From assembly GCF_002104475.1 (NCBI RefSeq), contig NZ_NBOF01000002.1:62001-126000 (forward strand): DNA of 64,000 nt, in the 5' to 3' direction. Below the pieces are notes generated by a model. It searched no databases, was not told the DNA's origin, and saw only the letters and a program-made list of their open reading frames with translations. Below, piece after piece: positions 1 to 9,866 of this stretch (position 1 is the stretch's first letter; every line of letters begins with the position of its first letter). The position numbers and the translations under genes were made by a program. Origin of the DNA: Cognaticolwellia mytili. Lineage in GTDB: Bacteria; Pseudomonadota; Gammaproteobacteria; Enterobacterales; Alteromonadaceae.

Positions 1-475
1 AATGAACCGTTACCAGCATGGCAACTACCAAGCACTATTAACGGCAGAACAAGTAAAAGATAATTCTGATACCGGTGTGAAAAATGCAATTTATGCTGAA
101 GTTTTACGTCCTGAGGCAGAAACCAAAGAGAAGTGGTTTAATGTCGTTGTGAATAACCCAGAAAAATTAAAACTTTCAACCTTGCGTTATATTATGTGGG
201 GCTTGTTCCCATCCGAACAACAAGCATTAGAAACACCATATAAGGCAAGGATACTTGCCCACATACCTAAGCTTAATGAAGGTAGTGACTTATCTCTTCT
301 AGGCTCATTCACGGGTAGTCTTTTACCTGCGCAATGTACACCTGAAAGCGAAAAAGAACTTGCTGCTTTAGTTGTTGAATACAAAGATATGAAACCGCAA
401 GCACTAAAAAGTGTTAAAGCATCACATCAAGATATTGGCCGCTGTATAAAAGCACTTAAGCTTTTAAATAAGTAG
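1..475 (+). CDS. M1 family aminopeptidase, C-terminal part (partial)
   Basis: This is the last 157 or so codons of a gene that begins outside the window; the first Met in view is probably internal. The visible protein is all helical-looking, and its end (a GSFTGSLLPAQC segment followed by a helix finishing GRCIKALKLLNK) resembles the ERAP1-like C-terminal domain of M1 zinc aminopeptidases. No catalytic motif is visible because HExxH lies upstream in this family. A perfect hairpin terminator follows 16 bases after the stop. The family assignment rests on the C-terminal domain alone; another ERAP1_C-containing protein would look the same. Confidence 0.6.
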   Translation, partial: MNRYQHGNYQALLTAEQVKDNSDTGVKNAIYAEVLRPEAETKEKWFNVVVNNPEKLKLSTLRYIMWGLFPSEQQALETPYKARILAHIPKLNEGSDLSLLGSFTGSLLPAQCTPESEKELAALVVEYKDMKPQALKSVKASHQDIGRCIKALKLLNK

Positions 476-490
476 CTATCACGTAAGCAC

Positions 491-521
491 ATTAAAAAGA
501 GGCTATAAGCCTCTTTTTAAT
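491..521. terminator. Bidirectional rho-independent terminator between M1 peptidase and kdsB
   Basis: Perfect 14-bp arms (491-504 and 508-521) surround a 3-base loop. The stem has a GC-rich centre (GAGGCT) with A-tracts on one side and T-tracts on the other, so it can end both convergent genes. Confidence 0.85.
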
Positions 522-544
522 GTTTAGGGGAAATATTTTTTATT

Positions 545-1309
545 TTATATCGATTTTGCGTAAATACGCGCTTTTTCTAGATCTTCAGGCGTATCAACAC
601 CCTCAACTTCTAAACGCGTTTTCGCAACGGCAACATGAATTTTCTCACCTTGCCACAGCACTCGTAGCTGCTCGAGTGATTCTGTTTGCTCAAGCTGACT
701 CGCTGGCCATTGTACGTAATCTTTAATAAACCCAGCTCGGTAGGCATAAATACCAATATGACGGAGATAAAAGTCACCAATTTCATCAATATTATCGTTA
801 TTAAGAAAACGTTCACGATCATAAGGAATCGTCGCGCGACTAAAGTACATTGCATAACCACTTCTATCACAAAGCACTTTAACTGCATTTGGGTTTAATG
901 CTTCAGCAACATCAGTAATGGCCATGGCTAATGTTGCCATACGAGCTTGGTTTTGGCTCGATAAATTAGCCGCTACTTGTGCAATATTCTCAACCGGAAT
1001 AAAGGGTTCATCACCTTGCACATTAACAATAACTTGCTCATCAGCAAACTGATAAGTTTCCATCACTTCAGCAAGGCGTTCAGTACCTGATTGGTGATCG
1101 GCGCGAGTTTTACAAACTTCACCACCAAAACTTTCTACTACGCGAGCGACTTCATCATTGTCTGTTGCCACAATAACTTGCTTTGCACCACTGGCTAACG
1201 CTTTTTCTACAACCCATTGGATCATAGGTTTACCAGCAATATCAGCTAATACCTTACCCGGTAAACGTGACGACTCAAATCGTGCAGGGATCACAACTAC
1301 AAACGACAT
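545..1309 (-). CDS. kdsB: 3-deoxy-manno-octulosonate cytidylyltransferase (CMP-KDO synthetase)
   Basis: Activates KDO with CTP to give CMP-KDO for the inner core of lipopolysaccharide; cytoplasmic. The 254-aa length fits the family. The nucleotide-binding N-terminus ([12 protein letters not shown], residues 8-19), the [11 protein letters not shown] segment and the [10 protein letters not shown] metal/nucleotide motif are all present. It is the last gene of the leftward comEC-msbA-lpxK-ycaR-kdsB cluster, the same order as in E. coli, and begins 42 bases after ycaR. Nothing unusual is seen. Confidence 0.97.
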   Translation of the reverse strand: MSFVVVIPARFESSRLPGKVLADIAGKPMIQWVVEKALASGAKQVIVATDNDEVARVVESFGGEVCKTRADHQSGTERLAEVMETYQFADEQVIVNVQGDEPFIPVENIAQVAANLSSQNQARMATLAMAITDVAEALNPNAVKVLCDRSGYAMYFSRATIPYDRERFLNNDNIDEIGDFYLRHIGIYAYRAGFIKDYVQWPASQLEQTESLEQLRVLWQGEKIHVAVAKTRLEVEGVDTPEDLEKARIYAKSI

Positions 1310-1351
1310 AAAAACCTCATTAATCTATTTTGCTAACATTACTTTTCAACG

Positions 1352-1534
1352 TTATGCATCATCTTCTGTAATGCGGCGAGCTTCACTTTCAAGTAAGACT
1401 GGAATGTCTTTTTCTATTGCATAAGCCAAACGGTCGAACTTACAGATCAGCTCTTTCTGTTCTTTATTATGCTCTAACTTCCCTTTACATACAGGACACG
1501 CAAGGATTTCCATTAACTTAGTATCAAACGCCAT
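1352..1534 (-). CDS. ycaR: Trm112 family protein YcaR
   Basis: A 60-aa protein of the Trm112/UPF0434 family. It has a zinc-ribbon-like CPVC pair near residues 13-16, but the second Cys pair is reduced to one Cys in [12 protein letters not shown], as is common in bacterial members. Bacterial function is unsettled; eukaryotic Trm112 activates methyltransferases. The ATG at 1534 was chosen because a purine-rich AAGAGAGAG lies just upstream and the family starts MAFDxKLLEILACP; a longer frame to 1612 has no support. It sits between lpxK and kdsB as in E. coli. Confidence 0.9.
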   Translation of the reverse strand: MAFDTKLMEILACPVCKGKLEHNKEQKELICKFDRLAYAIEKDIPVLLESEARRITEDDA

Positions 1535-1668
1535 AACACTCTCTCTTAAATGAATTATATTTCTTAACTTTATTGCTAATTTACTATCGTGCACTTGATG
1601 AACACTCACCAAGTTTTAAATGCTATATATCAATCCAGCTAACTTTTATATCTTACTAGCGCCGCTGG

Positions 1669-2718
1669 CTAATGCGCTAACATGGCAATTTTATCTATTG
1701 CTGTTGCTATCGATGAATCATTATTATTTTCGGTAAATATTGCATCAACAGGCAAATACCAAAAATTATCTTGAGAAAAAGTAGCGCATTTTACCGCATC
1801 TTTTTCTGTCATCAATAACGGCGTATCATTTGGAAATGGTTGCAAATCTTCAGCAGAAAAGGCTTGATGATCAACAAAACCCTTAGCTATATTTAAGGTA
1901 AAACCATAGAGTTCAAGCGTATTAAAAAAACGCTGTGGATCGCCGATGCCGGCAAACGCATTAACCTTCTGATTTCCTATTAAGTTTTTTGCTAAAAAGA
2001 CAGCCAAATCAATACTAATACCCGTTTTAACATTCACCACTTTGCTAGCACTTAATTGCATATGCGCTATTGAGGGAACTAAGTTTTTAGCTTGTGCTAA
2101 CCACTGACTTTCACCATTGACGATAACGCAATCTGCGCGGGCTATTCTATTTGTAGTTTCTCTTAGAGGGCCTGCTGGCAACAGTAAACCATTACCAAAT
2201 AAACGTTTACCATCAACAACAATAAGCTCAAAGTCTCTCTTTAATCGGTAATGTTGCAAGCCATCATCAGCAATAATAATTTCACAACCTAGCTCGATTA
2301 ATTTCTGGCAACCTTTCACTCTATCTGCACCAATAACAACAGGAATACCACTGCGCTGAAATATTAACAAAGGCTCATCGCCTGCTTGTTCTGCGCTACT
2401 TTCTTCGCTAACTTGATAGGGGTAATACGGTGCTTTTGAGCCATAACCACGACTGACGACACCAACCTTTAAGCCTTTCGCGGTTAACTGTTCTACTAAG
2501 TATAAAGTGACAGGAGTTTTACCATTGCCACCAATACCAATATTACCAACAACAACTACGGGTACCGACACTTTAAATGATTTCAATAAACCAAAACTAA
2601 ACGCGATACGGCGGCCAAAGCTTATCACAGCAAAAATAAGCGTTAACGGTAATAACAATGGCACCATAAGCCACTTTGCCCAATGCCCTTGAAACCATAC
2701 TTTTTCAATTAATCGCAT
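1669..2718 (-). CDS. lpxK: Tetraacyldisaccharide 4'-kinase
   Basis: Phosphorylates the 4'-position of the tetraacyldisaccharide to form lipid IVA, the sixth step of the Raetz pathway, at the inner face of the inner membrane. At 349 aa it is of usual length. An N-terminal hydrophobic anchor (about residues 15-35) precedes a P-loop, GNIGIGGNGKTPVT (about 58-71). The EIIIADDGLQHYRL motif and LLPAGPLRE follow as in characterised LpxK. It lies 70 bases downstream of msbA in the same direction, so lipid A synthesis and export are probably co-expressed. Confidence 0.97.
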   Translation of the reverse strand: MRLIEKVWFQGHWAKWLMVPLLLPLTLIFAVISFGRRIAFSFGLLKSFKVSVPVVVVGNIGIGGNGKTPVTLYLVEQLTAKGLKVGVVSRGYGSKAPYYPYQVSEESSAEQAGDEPLLIFQRSGIPVVIGADRVKGCQKLIELGCEIIIADDGLQHYRLKRDFELIVVDGKRLFGNGLLLPAGPLRETTNRIARADCVIVNGESQWLAQAKNLVPSIAHMQLSASKVVNVKTGISIDLAVFLAKNLIGNQKVNAFAGIGDPQRFFNTLELYGFTLNIAKGFVDHQAFSAEDLQPFPNDTPLLMTEKDAVKCATFSQDNFWYLPVDAIFTENNNDSSIATAIDKIAMLAH

Positions 2719-2788
2719 AGTTTAGTAACACATTGTTGATTAAAACTCGGGATATTTAAATAAGCACATTGACTGAATAGCATCTACG

Positions 2789-4549
2789 TTAGGCGCCAAA
2801 CTGAAATTTATGCAATTGGGCATACGCGCCATCTAACGCTAATAATGTTTGATGATCACCTTGCTCTTTAATTTTCCCTTGGTCCATAACAATTATTTTA
2901 TCGGCACTTTCTATAGTGGATAGACGGTGAGCAATAACAATACAAGTACGGTCTTTTTGTAATATGCTCAATGCATCCTGAATATGACGTTCAGACTCTG
3001 TATCTAAAGCACTGGTTGCTTCATCTAAAATTAAGAACGGCGCATCACATAGTAACGCACGAGCAATAGCGACACGTTGTCGTTGCCCCCCCGAGAGCAT
3101 TGCACCATTATCACCGATATTAGTATCTAAACCTTCGGGTAAACCTGCAACAAATTCCATCACATGAGCTTTACGCGCCGCATTTTCAATTTCTGCAAGC
3201 GTTGCTTCAGGTTTGCCATAGGCAATGTTATTAGCGATAGAGTCATTAAACAGCACAACCTGTTGAGAAACATAAGCAAACTGTCGACGTAAATCTTTCA
3301 ACTTATAATCAGTAATATTTCTACCATCGATTAGCACTTTACCTGTTGTGGCGTTATAAAATCGCAGTAATAAAGCACTTGCGGTTGACTTACCACTACC
3401 TGAGCGTCCAACTAATGCAACCGTTTCCCCAACATTGGCAGAGAATGTTAGATCAGTTAGCGCTTGTTTTTCATCTTGTTCATTGTAAAAGAAGTTTACC
3501 TGCTTAAAGGCTAGTGTTCCTTGTGCGCGTTCTAAGGCAATAGTCCCGGTATCTTGTTCAGTTTCTTGGTCAAGCACATCAAAAATACTAACACTTGCCG
3601 CCATACCTTTTTGAAATTCACTGTTAACATTTGTTAGCTGTTTTAAAGGGTTCATCAACATAGTCATATAAGTGACTACCGCAATAAATACCCCAGGCTT
3701 AATATCAGCCATTTCAGGTGTAGTTACTGCATATAGAATAAATGCGAGTGCAAATGAGGCAATAATTTGAATGAGAGGAACACTCGCTGCACGAGCTGAA
3801 ATCATTTTCATTCGTTGTTGTCGATTATTCTTGTTAATACGACTAAAGCGATCCGATTCTCGCTGTTGACCATCAAAGGTTAACACCACTTTATGGCCAT
3901 TAAACGTTTGCTCAGCAGAAGAAGTAACCTCCCCCATTGCCCCTTGAATTTTTTTACTGACTTGACGAAATCGTTTTGAAACATATGTGATAATAAAAGC
4001 AATTAGCGGCACGATGAGTAAGAATATCAATGACAACTGCCAGCTATGATAGAACATCAGCCCAATCAGACCAAAGACAAAAACACCTTGCTGTACCAGG
4101 GTTAGTAAGGCTTTACTTGTAGCATTTAGCACCTGCTCAGTATCAAAAGTTAATTTAGATATTAACGTACCTGTCGAAACATGATCATGAAATGCCACAG
4201 GCATAGAAATGACATGTTCAAAAATATGCTGGCGAAGATCAGATACAACATTATTACCAACCCAAGCTAAAAAATAATTCGCTATAAAATGGCTAATGCC
4301 ACGAATTAAAAAGCAAGAAATAACAAATATTGGCGCCCACTTCATAAAGTTTGGATCAGCCCCAGTTAAACCATCATCAATTAAAGGTTGCAGCTTTGAA
4401 AGAAATAGCAAATCTATACCAGCATAGGTCAACATACCCAATATTGAGAGTAAAAAACCTACTTTATAAGCTTTAGCGTACCCCATTAAACGCACAAAGG
4501 TCTGCCAGGTACTTATTTTTGTTGCCGCTTGCGATGGTTTTGTCGACAT
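2789..4549 (-). CDS. msbA: Lipid A export ABC transporter, permease/ATPase
   Basis: Flips core-lipid A from the inner to the outer leaflet of the inner membrane; acts as a homodimer. The 586-aa protein has an N-terminal six-helix exporter domain (about 20-330) followed by the nucleotide-binding domain. Walker A is GRSGSGKSTAS, the signature is [15 protein letters not shown], and Walker B is FLILDEATSALD; an H-loop (IVIAHRLST) follows. It sits between comEC and lpxK as in E. coli. The sequence is intact. Confidence 0.97.
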   Translation of the reverse strand: MSTKPSQAATKISTWQTFVRLMGYAKAYKVGFLLSILGMLTYAGIDLLFLSKLQPLIDDGLTGADPNFMKWAPIFVISCFLIRGISHFIANYFLAWVGNNVVSDLRQHIFEHVISMPVAFHDHVSTGTLISKLTFDTEQVLNATSKALLTLVQQGVFVFGLIGLMFYHSWQLSLIFLLIVPLIAFIITYVSKRFRQVSKKIQGAMGEVTSSAEQTFNGHKVVLTFDGQQRESDRFSRINKNNRQQRMKMISARAASVPLIQIIASFALAFILYAVTTPEMADIKPGVFIAVVTYMTMLMNPLKQLTNVNSEFQKGMAASVSIFDVLDQETEQDTGTIALERAQGTLAFKQVNFFYNEQDEKQALTDLTFSANVGETVALVGRSGSGKSTASALLLRFYNATTGKVLIDGRNITDYKLKDLRRQFAYVSQQVVLFNDSIANNIAYGKPEATLAEIENAARKAHVMEFVAGLPEGLDTNIGDNGAMLSGGQRQRVAIARALLCDAPFLILDEATSALDTESERHIQDALSILQKDRTCIVIAHRLSTIESADKIIVMDQGKIKEQGDHQTLLALDGAYAQLHKFQFGA

Positions 4550-4670
4550 TTATGCTCTCAATGCGTTATCAAAAAATGTAGTGATGAATTGCGACAGCAT
4601 TTTAGCGCTATTTTGCAAATCAACCAACTTATTAAATGGCGTCACTCTGGAATAATTCAATGTTTATGAT

Positions 4671-7118
4671 TCAATTAACAAACCAATAAGGTTTAAAATC
4701 CTTTCGATAACTCAATGGTTTGATATTCAAAGGGGTGAACATAAATTTTATCATACCTAATTCTGCGGTATTAAATGTCTCAATATTTTGACTATGGTAA
4801 CGTTTTAATATTGGCGCTGATGGCATCTTCCAACGATTCAGGTAACCTGCACTAAATACCGCATACTTTGGTGCAACAGCAGACAGAAAAGTAGCATTTG
4901 AAGATGATTTAGAGCCATGGTGCGGTGCAATCAAAATATCACTAGCGAGTTTTTCTCTCACCTCATTGTTATTCAACAGTCGCTTTTCTTGCTTTGACGA
5001 TATATCACCGGGTAGTAGCACCCGATGGAAACCATCACTAATAACCACGACACAAGAATCATCATTTTTGTCACCTTTAAGCTGACTTGGTGATAGCATT
5101 TCAAAGTGTAAACCTTGCCAAGTAAAACCTTCTCCCAATAAACAATGGCTATTAGGCACTAATGAAAAATCATTGGCGATAACGCTATAAATAGGCATTT
5201 GCTCGCGTAAATAACGCAAACCTCCTGCATGATCATTGTCGTTATGGCTAATAATAACGCCATCAATCGTTTGATAACCCTGATATTTTAAATATGGCAA
5301 TATCGCGGCTTGTGCCATATTAAAACCACTTGGATAACGGGCACCGGTATCATAAATGAAAGCACGTTGATTCTTTTCGATAACAACAGCCAGGCCATGA
5401 CCGACATCAAATATTGAAAGTTGCCAGTGCTGAGCTGTTTTATCTGTTATCAGTTCAAGAGAAAACACAGTAACGATAAAGCCAACAATCAATATTGAGT
5501 AAACTCTGCTCATACGAAAATATAACATTAAGAAAGCCCCCGTAACTGTCAAAAATATAAATGCTAACTCTATATTCGAAACACTTACTTGCGCCCAACT
5601 AATCTCTGCAATATAGCTAAGCCACTGCCAAATAAACACCAAACTTAAATGCGCTAATTCTAAAAAAAACTGACTTATCATCTCACTTATTGGCAACGTA
5701 ATAACGGCCAGAAGCGTAAGTGGTATTGTTGTCATACTCATTAGCGGTACGGCGATAATATTTGCGAAAAATGCAAGCAGTGGCAACTGGTAATTCAATA
5801 ATGCAGAGATAGGTAACATACACACAGTCAATGCCAACTGAATAACAAACAGCGCTTTACACCAGTGGTAAAATTTCGATTTATATTTCCTCCAACGTGT
5901 ATGCTCAGAATATTGGCTAGATACATTAGCAGTATCAAGTATTTTATTTTCACTACTGTGTTCATCAGGTAAATTCACTTTGCTTAAAAAACGCGAAGAG
6001 GTAGCAAAGATAATACTGAGTGCACTGATTGACAGCCAAAAGCTAGCGCTCAACAAACTTAAAGGCCAAAGTAACAAAATGACTAAAATAGTCAGTAATA
6101 GCCAACGGATTAGTGAAACATTAATCGCACCTGCTTTTAATAGCCAAAACATAAAAAGCATCACTAGTGCGCGTAAAGTCGGTATAGAGTAGCCAGCTAA
6201 GTAGGCGTAGTACCATGCCATAAAGCAACTAACAAGAATTGGTAAATATTTAACATTAGTGCGCATCAATCTAATGCTTTGTTTGTCAGATAAAAAAGTG
6301 TAGAAAGGCAAAGTTTTAAAAAGAGCACGAGCAAGGATTAAACTGAAAAGCGCGATAATACCGATATGCAGCCCTGAAATAGCAATCAAATGTATCGTGG
6401 CAGTTGTCGTTAAAACATGCCACTGCTCTTTAGTTAATTCGCCACGCTCACCAAACCCTAAAGCGAGAAGTAAGCCCCCTAGCGGCTTTTCAGACACAAG
6501 CGCAGAAAATTTTTGATATAATAACTGCCGCCAAGAAGTATCTTCAGCAATTAATATATTATTGACGACCCCACGCTTTTTAATTTTTTTCAAGCTAACA
6601 GCTTTAACATAGCCTGTAGCAACAATCCCTTTATGCCTTAGCCAAACCTGATAATTAAAGCCGCCAACATTTGCCAAACCATGCGCGGGTTTAAGCTTTA
6701 CCGCTAACTGCCATTGCTGTCCTTGTAACAGTTTTTTTGTCGGTACTTTCCAATTTAGCCTAACAATAAAAGGGACCTTAAGCTTACTGCCTTGCCAGTG
6801 ACTAACTAGAAAATTAAAACGATTGCTATTTGGTTTTTGATGAACAATATCTATTACTGCCCCACGAATAACAGCAGTTTTTTTTTGTAACGTTTCTAAG
6901 ACAATGTTATTTTCAGATAACTTACTTTGATATTGGTTTGCGGCAATCAAAACCCAACAAGCACCTAAAAGCATTAACCCAATGGGTCGACACTGCTTTA
7001 TTAGCAATAACAATATAGAAAAGGATAAGATCAAGCACAATAAAGAAAACTCTGGCACTATCGCTATGAATAGTGACAAAATAGTACCTAGAAAAAAGGT
7101 TAGCAGCCACCATTCCAT
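4671..7118 (-). CDS. comEC: ComEC/Rec2 family DNA-internalisation protein
   Basis: Inner-membrane channel protein for uptake of single-stranded DNA in natural transformation. Order of parts: N-terminal hydrophobic segments and DUF4131-like region (about 1-190), a polytopic Competence domain containing ISGLHIG (about 245-530), then a C-terminal metallo-beta-lactamase-like domain starting DVGHGLAVVIEK with SHNDNDHAGG as the metal motif. The ATG at 7118 was chosen over a TTG at 7127 because the GGAA element is about 11 bases upstream of the ATG. The gene is full length (815 aa). It is divergent from the DUF2062 gene with about 40 bases between starts. E. coli ycaI occupies the same position. Confidence 0.92.
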   Translation of the reverse strand: MEWWLLTFFLGTILSLFIAIVPEFSLLCLILSFSILLLLIKQCRPIGLMLLGACWVLIAANQYQSKLSENNIVLETLQKKTAVIRGAVIDIVHQKPNSNRFNFLVSHWQGSKLKVPFIVRLNWKVPTKKLLQGQQWQLAVKLKPAHGLANVGGFNYQVWLRHKGIVATGYVKAVSLKKIKKRGVVNNILIAEDTSWRQLLYQKFSALVSEKPLGGLLLALGFGERGELTKEQWHVLTTTATIHLIAISGLHIGIIALFSLILARALFKTLPFYTFLSDKQSIRLMRTNVKYLPILVSCFMAWYYAYLAGYSIPTLRALVMLFMFWLLKAGAINVSLIRWLLLTILVILLLWPLSLLSASFWLSISALSIIFATSSRFLSKVNLPDEHSSENKILDTANVSSQYSEHTRWRKYKSKFYHWCKALFVIQLALTVCMLPISALLNYQLPLLAFFANIIAVPLMSMTTIPLTLLAVITLPISEMISQFFLELAHLSLVFIWQWLSYIAEISWAQVSVSNIELAFIFLTVTGAFLMLYFRMSRVYSILIVGFIVTVFSLELITDKTAQHWQLSIFDVGHGLAVVIEKNQRAFIYDTGARYPSGFNMAQAAILPYLKYQGYQTIDGVIISHNDNDHAGGLRYLREQMPIYSVIANDFSLVPNSHCLLGEGFTWQGLHFEMLSPSQLKGDKNDDSCVVVISDGFHRVLLPGDISSKQEKRLLNNNEVREKLASDILIAPHHGSKSSSNATFLSAVAPKYAVFSAGYLNRWKMPSAPILKRYHSQNIETFNTAELGMIKFMFTPLNIKPLSYRKDFKPYWFVN

Positions 7119-7160
7119 AGTGAGCAATTTCCATTTATAAATTATAAGTTAAGTAAATTT

Positions 7161-7679
7161 ATGCCAAAAAAAATGATTAAACGCCTGATGCCCGATCATC
7201 AAACGATAAAAAATAATAAGCATTTACAGATTTTTGGTGACTTGCTGCATAATGCTAATTTATGGCACTTAAATCGTCGTTCCGTCAGTAAAGCTTTCGC
7301 TGTCGGATTATTTTTTGCGTTTATGCCTGTGCCATTTCAAATGGTTTTATCAGCTGGCTTTGCAATTATAGTACATGCCAATTTGCCCTTATCAATCGCC
7401 TTAGTTTGGATCACCAACCCATTAACAATGCCAGCAATTTTTTATTTTTGTTACTTGGTTGGTACTTGGGTTATTGGCGCGCCTGCAGGTGAGTTTGTGT
7501 TTGAAGCAAGTTGGCAATGGTTAGTTGATAGTGTGTCGACCATTGGCCCAGCGTTCATCATTGGTTGTGGTTTCTTAGCGACTGCTTTTGCCATCTTAGG
7601 CTATATAACTATTAATAGTTTATGGCGTTTTTCAGTTGCGCGTGAGTGGCGAAAACGGCAAGCTAGCAGAAACAAATAG
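7161..7679 (+). CDS. DUF2062 domain-containing inner-membrane protein
   Basis: A 172-aa protein with a basic N-terminus, the conserved segment NRRSVSKAFAVGLFFAFMPV (about 46-65) and three to four hydrophobic helices, including VWITNPLTMP (about 91-100), which is diagnostic of DUF2062. The molecular role is unknown. It is transcribed away from comEC and ends at a strong terminator before lolE. The start ATG follows an AT-rich leader without a strong ribosome-binding site. Confidence 0.88.
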   Translation: MPKKMIKRLMPDHQTIKNNKHLQIFGDLLHNANLWHLNRRSVSKAFAVGLFFAFMPVPFQMVLSAGFAIIVHANLPLSIALVWITNPLTMPAIFYFCYLVGTWVIGAPAGEFVFEASWQWLVDSVSTIGPAFIIGCGFLATAFAILGYITINSLWRFSVAREWRKRQASRNK

Positions 7680-7706
7680 TAAGTATTTGATCAGCTTGTT
7701 AAAAAC

Positions 7707-7735
7707 AAAAAATCAGACACTAGGTCTGATTTTTT
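7707..7735. terminator. Terminator between DUF2062 gene and lolE
   Basis: 12-bp arms (7707-7718 and 7724-7735) enclose a 5-base loop, with an A-tract on the left and a T-tract on the right. It serves the rightward DUF2062 gene and can also serve the leftward lol operon, whose last gene ends at 7791. Confidence 0.85.
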
Positions 7736-7790
7736 ATACTGATGATAAATAACTAATGTCATGGAGATAGACCAATTACTCACGAGTCTA

Positions 7791-9056
7791 TTATGTTTGC
7801 CCCAAGACTTGCGCAGGTTCTACTTTGGTTGCTCGCCACGCAGGATAAATAGTGGCAAGTAAGCTCATTATCAAAGCTATAATTACCGTAGTAATTACAT
7901 CTTCTTCACGTAATACCGTTGGCAAATAATCAATAAAGTAAACATCAGCAGACAAAAATTGAACCGAAAGCATACTTTCTATTGTTTGAATTATTTCCGT
8001 TAAATTCAATGAAATTAATATACCAAAGCAAGTTCCAATAAAGCAGCCCAAAATACCGTTTATAAGGCCTTGAAACATAAAACTGGCCATTATGGTGCTT
8101 GGTTTAGCGCCCATAGTTTTTAAAATAGCGATATCAGATTTTTTTTCGTTTACTGCCATTATGAGCGTTGAAACAATATTAAAACTCGCGACAGCTATCA
8201 CCAAGACTAAAGCGATCAACATTACCAACCGCACCAATTGGATATCATTAAATAGATGTCCATGGCTACGAGTCCAATCGAGCATATAAACATAAGAATC
8301 TAAGTTGAACATAACATTTCGAACAATTTGTGGCGCTGAAAAAACATCATTTACTTTTAAACGAATACCTTGTGCTTCACCTTGCTTATAATCCAGCAGT
8401 TTACTTGCCATCGCTAAGTTGATAAATGCTTGAGTATCATCTACTGTGCCGCCAAATTTAAATACCCCGACCACCCTTGCTTGTTGTTTCATTGGTATAG
8501 GAAATTGCTTAACAGCACTATTCCCCGCTTGACTGCGACTTGGTGGCGGCAATAGTAATTGTACGTTATCACCAACCTTAACAGATAATTTTCTGGCAAT
8601 ACCCGCGCCAATAATAACGCTATTCTTTTGTGCTAAATCTTGCCACTTTCCTGCTGTCATATAAGTGGATATAGCCGATACTTGCTGTTCAAGTGAAATA
8701 TCTACACCGCGAATTTCCACACCTTTTAGCTGGTCGCTATTTTGCATCATAGCTTGAGTTTTGATGAATGGCGCAGCAGCAACTACCTGCTGATGTCGTT
8801 GTATACGAGCTACATTTTGGTGCCAATCATCAATTGGTTCATTCACCCCAACAATTTCGCCATGCGGAACAATAGATAATAAATGCTTTGCTAGCGCTTT
8901 TTCAAAACCATTCATCGCAGAAAGGCCGACAATAAGTACCATAACGCCAATAGCAATGCCAAAAGTAGAAGAGGCCGATATAAATGATGAGAAGCCTTCA
9001 CTCTGACGACTCCGCACATAACGTAAACCAATAAATATACTTAACGGTTTCAACAC
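7791..9056 (-). CDS. lolE: Lipoprotein-releasing ABC transporter permease LolE
   Basis: One of two permeases of LolCDE, which extracts outer-membrane lipoproteins from the inner membrane and passes them to LolA. The 421-aa protein has the N-terminal GLRYVRSRQSEGFSSFIS motif, one membrane helix, a large periplasmic domain (about 50-265), then three helices in the FtsX-like C-terminal domain ending VEPAQVLGQT. It is the third gene of lolC-lolD-lolE and abuts lolD by one base, so translation is probably coupled. Assignment to LolE rather than LolC is by position in the operon. Confidence 0.92.
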   Translation of the reverse strand: MLKPLSIFIGLRYVRSRQSEGFSSFISASSTFGIAIGVMVLIVGLSAMNGFEKALAKHLLSIVPHGEIVGVNEPIDDWHQNVARIQRHQQVVAAAPFIKTQAMMQNSDQLKGVEIRGVDISLEQQVSAISTYMTAGKWQDLAQKNSVIIGAGIARKLSVKVGDNVQLLLPPPSRSQAGNSAVKQFPIPMKQQARVVGVFKFGGTVDDTQAFINLAMASKLLDYKQGEAQGIRLKVNDVFSAPQIVRNVMFNLDSYVYMLDWTRSHGHLFNDIQLVRLVMLIALVLVIAVASFNIVSTLIMAVNEKKSDIAILKTMGAKPSTIMASFMFQGLINGILGCFIGTCFGILISLNLTEIIQTIESMLSVQFLSADVYFIDYLPTVLREEDVITTVIIALIMSLLATIYPAWRATKVEPAQVLGQT

Positions 9057-9866
9057 TTAGCCTTCCCCACTCTTCACCGTTTCATTTTCAATTACTTCGT
9101 TTTTCACAATACCCGCAAGCGGTTTTAAACAACCGTGCTCTAAACGTAATTGACGCTCCATTTTCGCCGCTAGCGTTAAGTCATGGGTAACAATCACGAA
9201 GCTAGTGTTTACCGTGCGGTTTAATTCTTTTAACAATTGATATATTTTTTCAGCGGTATCAAAATCTAAATTTCCTGTTGGCTCATCAGCTAGCACCAAT
9301 GAAGGCTTAGTCACTAATGCTCTGGCAATAGCAACACGCTGACGTTCACCACCAGACAGTTCAGAGGGACGATGGTGACCACGATGTGCCAAACCAACTT
9401 GCTCTAACATAGCTTTAGCTTGTGATAAGGCTGCTTTAGGTCTATCACCGCGTATCAACAGCGGCATAGCGACGTTTTCTTCTGCGGTAAACTCCATCAT
9501 CAAATGATGAAACTGGTATATGAAACCAATATGCTGATTACGAAATTTTGCTCGTTGCTTTTCAGTTAGTTGGTGAATATCAACACCATTGATTAATACC
9601 TCGCCAGAGCTAGGGGCATCTAACGCTCCTGCCAAATGTAAAAACGTACTTTTACCGCATCCTGAGCTTCCAACAATAGCGACAAGTTCGCCTGCTTTTA
9701 TTGCTAAGTCCAATCCCATTAGCACTTGAGTTTTAATCGCGCCTTGCTGATAAACTTTGCTTAATTTTCGGCACTCTAAACCTAAGGCTAATTCACTTTT
9801 TTCTACCATGTTATTAATTTCACTTTTATTTAAGTTTAGATTTAGGTTTGCTAACTTATCATTCAT
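9057..9866 (-). CDS. lolD: Lipoprotein-releasing ABC transporter ATPase LolD
   Basis: ATPase that drives lipoprotein release. Walker A is GSSGCGKSTFLHL; the family signature is [16 protein letters not shown]; Walker B is [12 protein letters not shown]. The ATG at 9866 was chosen because a GAGGT element lies 9 bases upstream and it overlaps the lolC stop by 8 bases. A later Met (MVEKSEL, 19 codons in) is possible and would give a more typical length. The frame upstream to 9926 lies inside lolC and is not coding here. Confidence 0.94.
   Translation of the reverse strand: MNDKLANLNLNLNKSEINNMVEKSELALGLECRKLSKVYQQGAIKTQVLMGLDLAIKAGELVAIVGSSGCGKSTFLHLAGALDAPSSGEVLINGVDIHQLTEKQRAKFRNQHIGFIYQFHHLMMEFTAEENVAMPLLIRGDRPKAALSQAKAMLEQVGLAHRGHHRPSELSGGERQRVAIARALVTKPSLVLADEPTGNLDFDTAEKIYQLLKELNRTVNTSFVIVTHDLTLAAKMERQLRLEHGCLKPLAGIVKNEVIENETVKSGEG

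Noticed and set aside
2736-2755. AACTCGGGATA resembles the terminus of the MITE-like elements.
   Set aside because: No inverted partner is found within 300 bp, and only 11 bases match.
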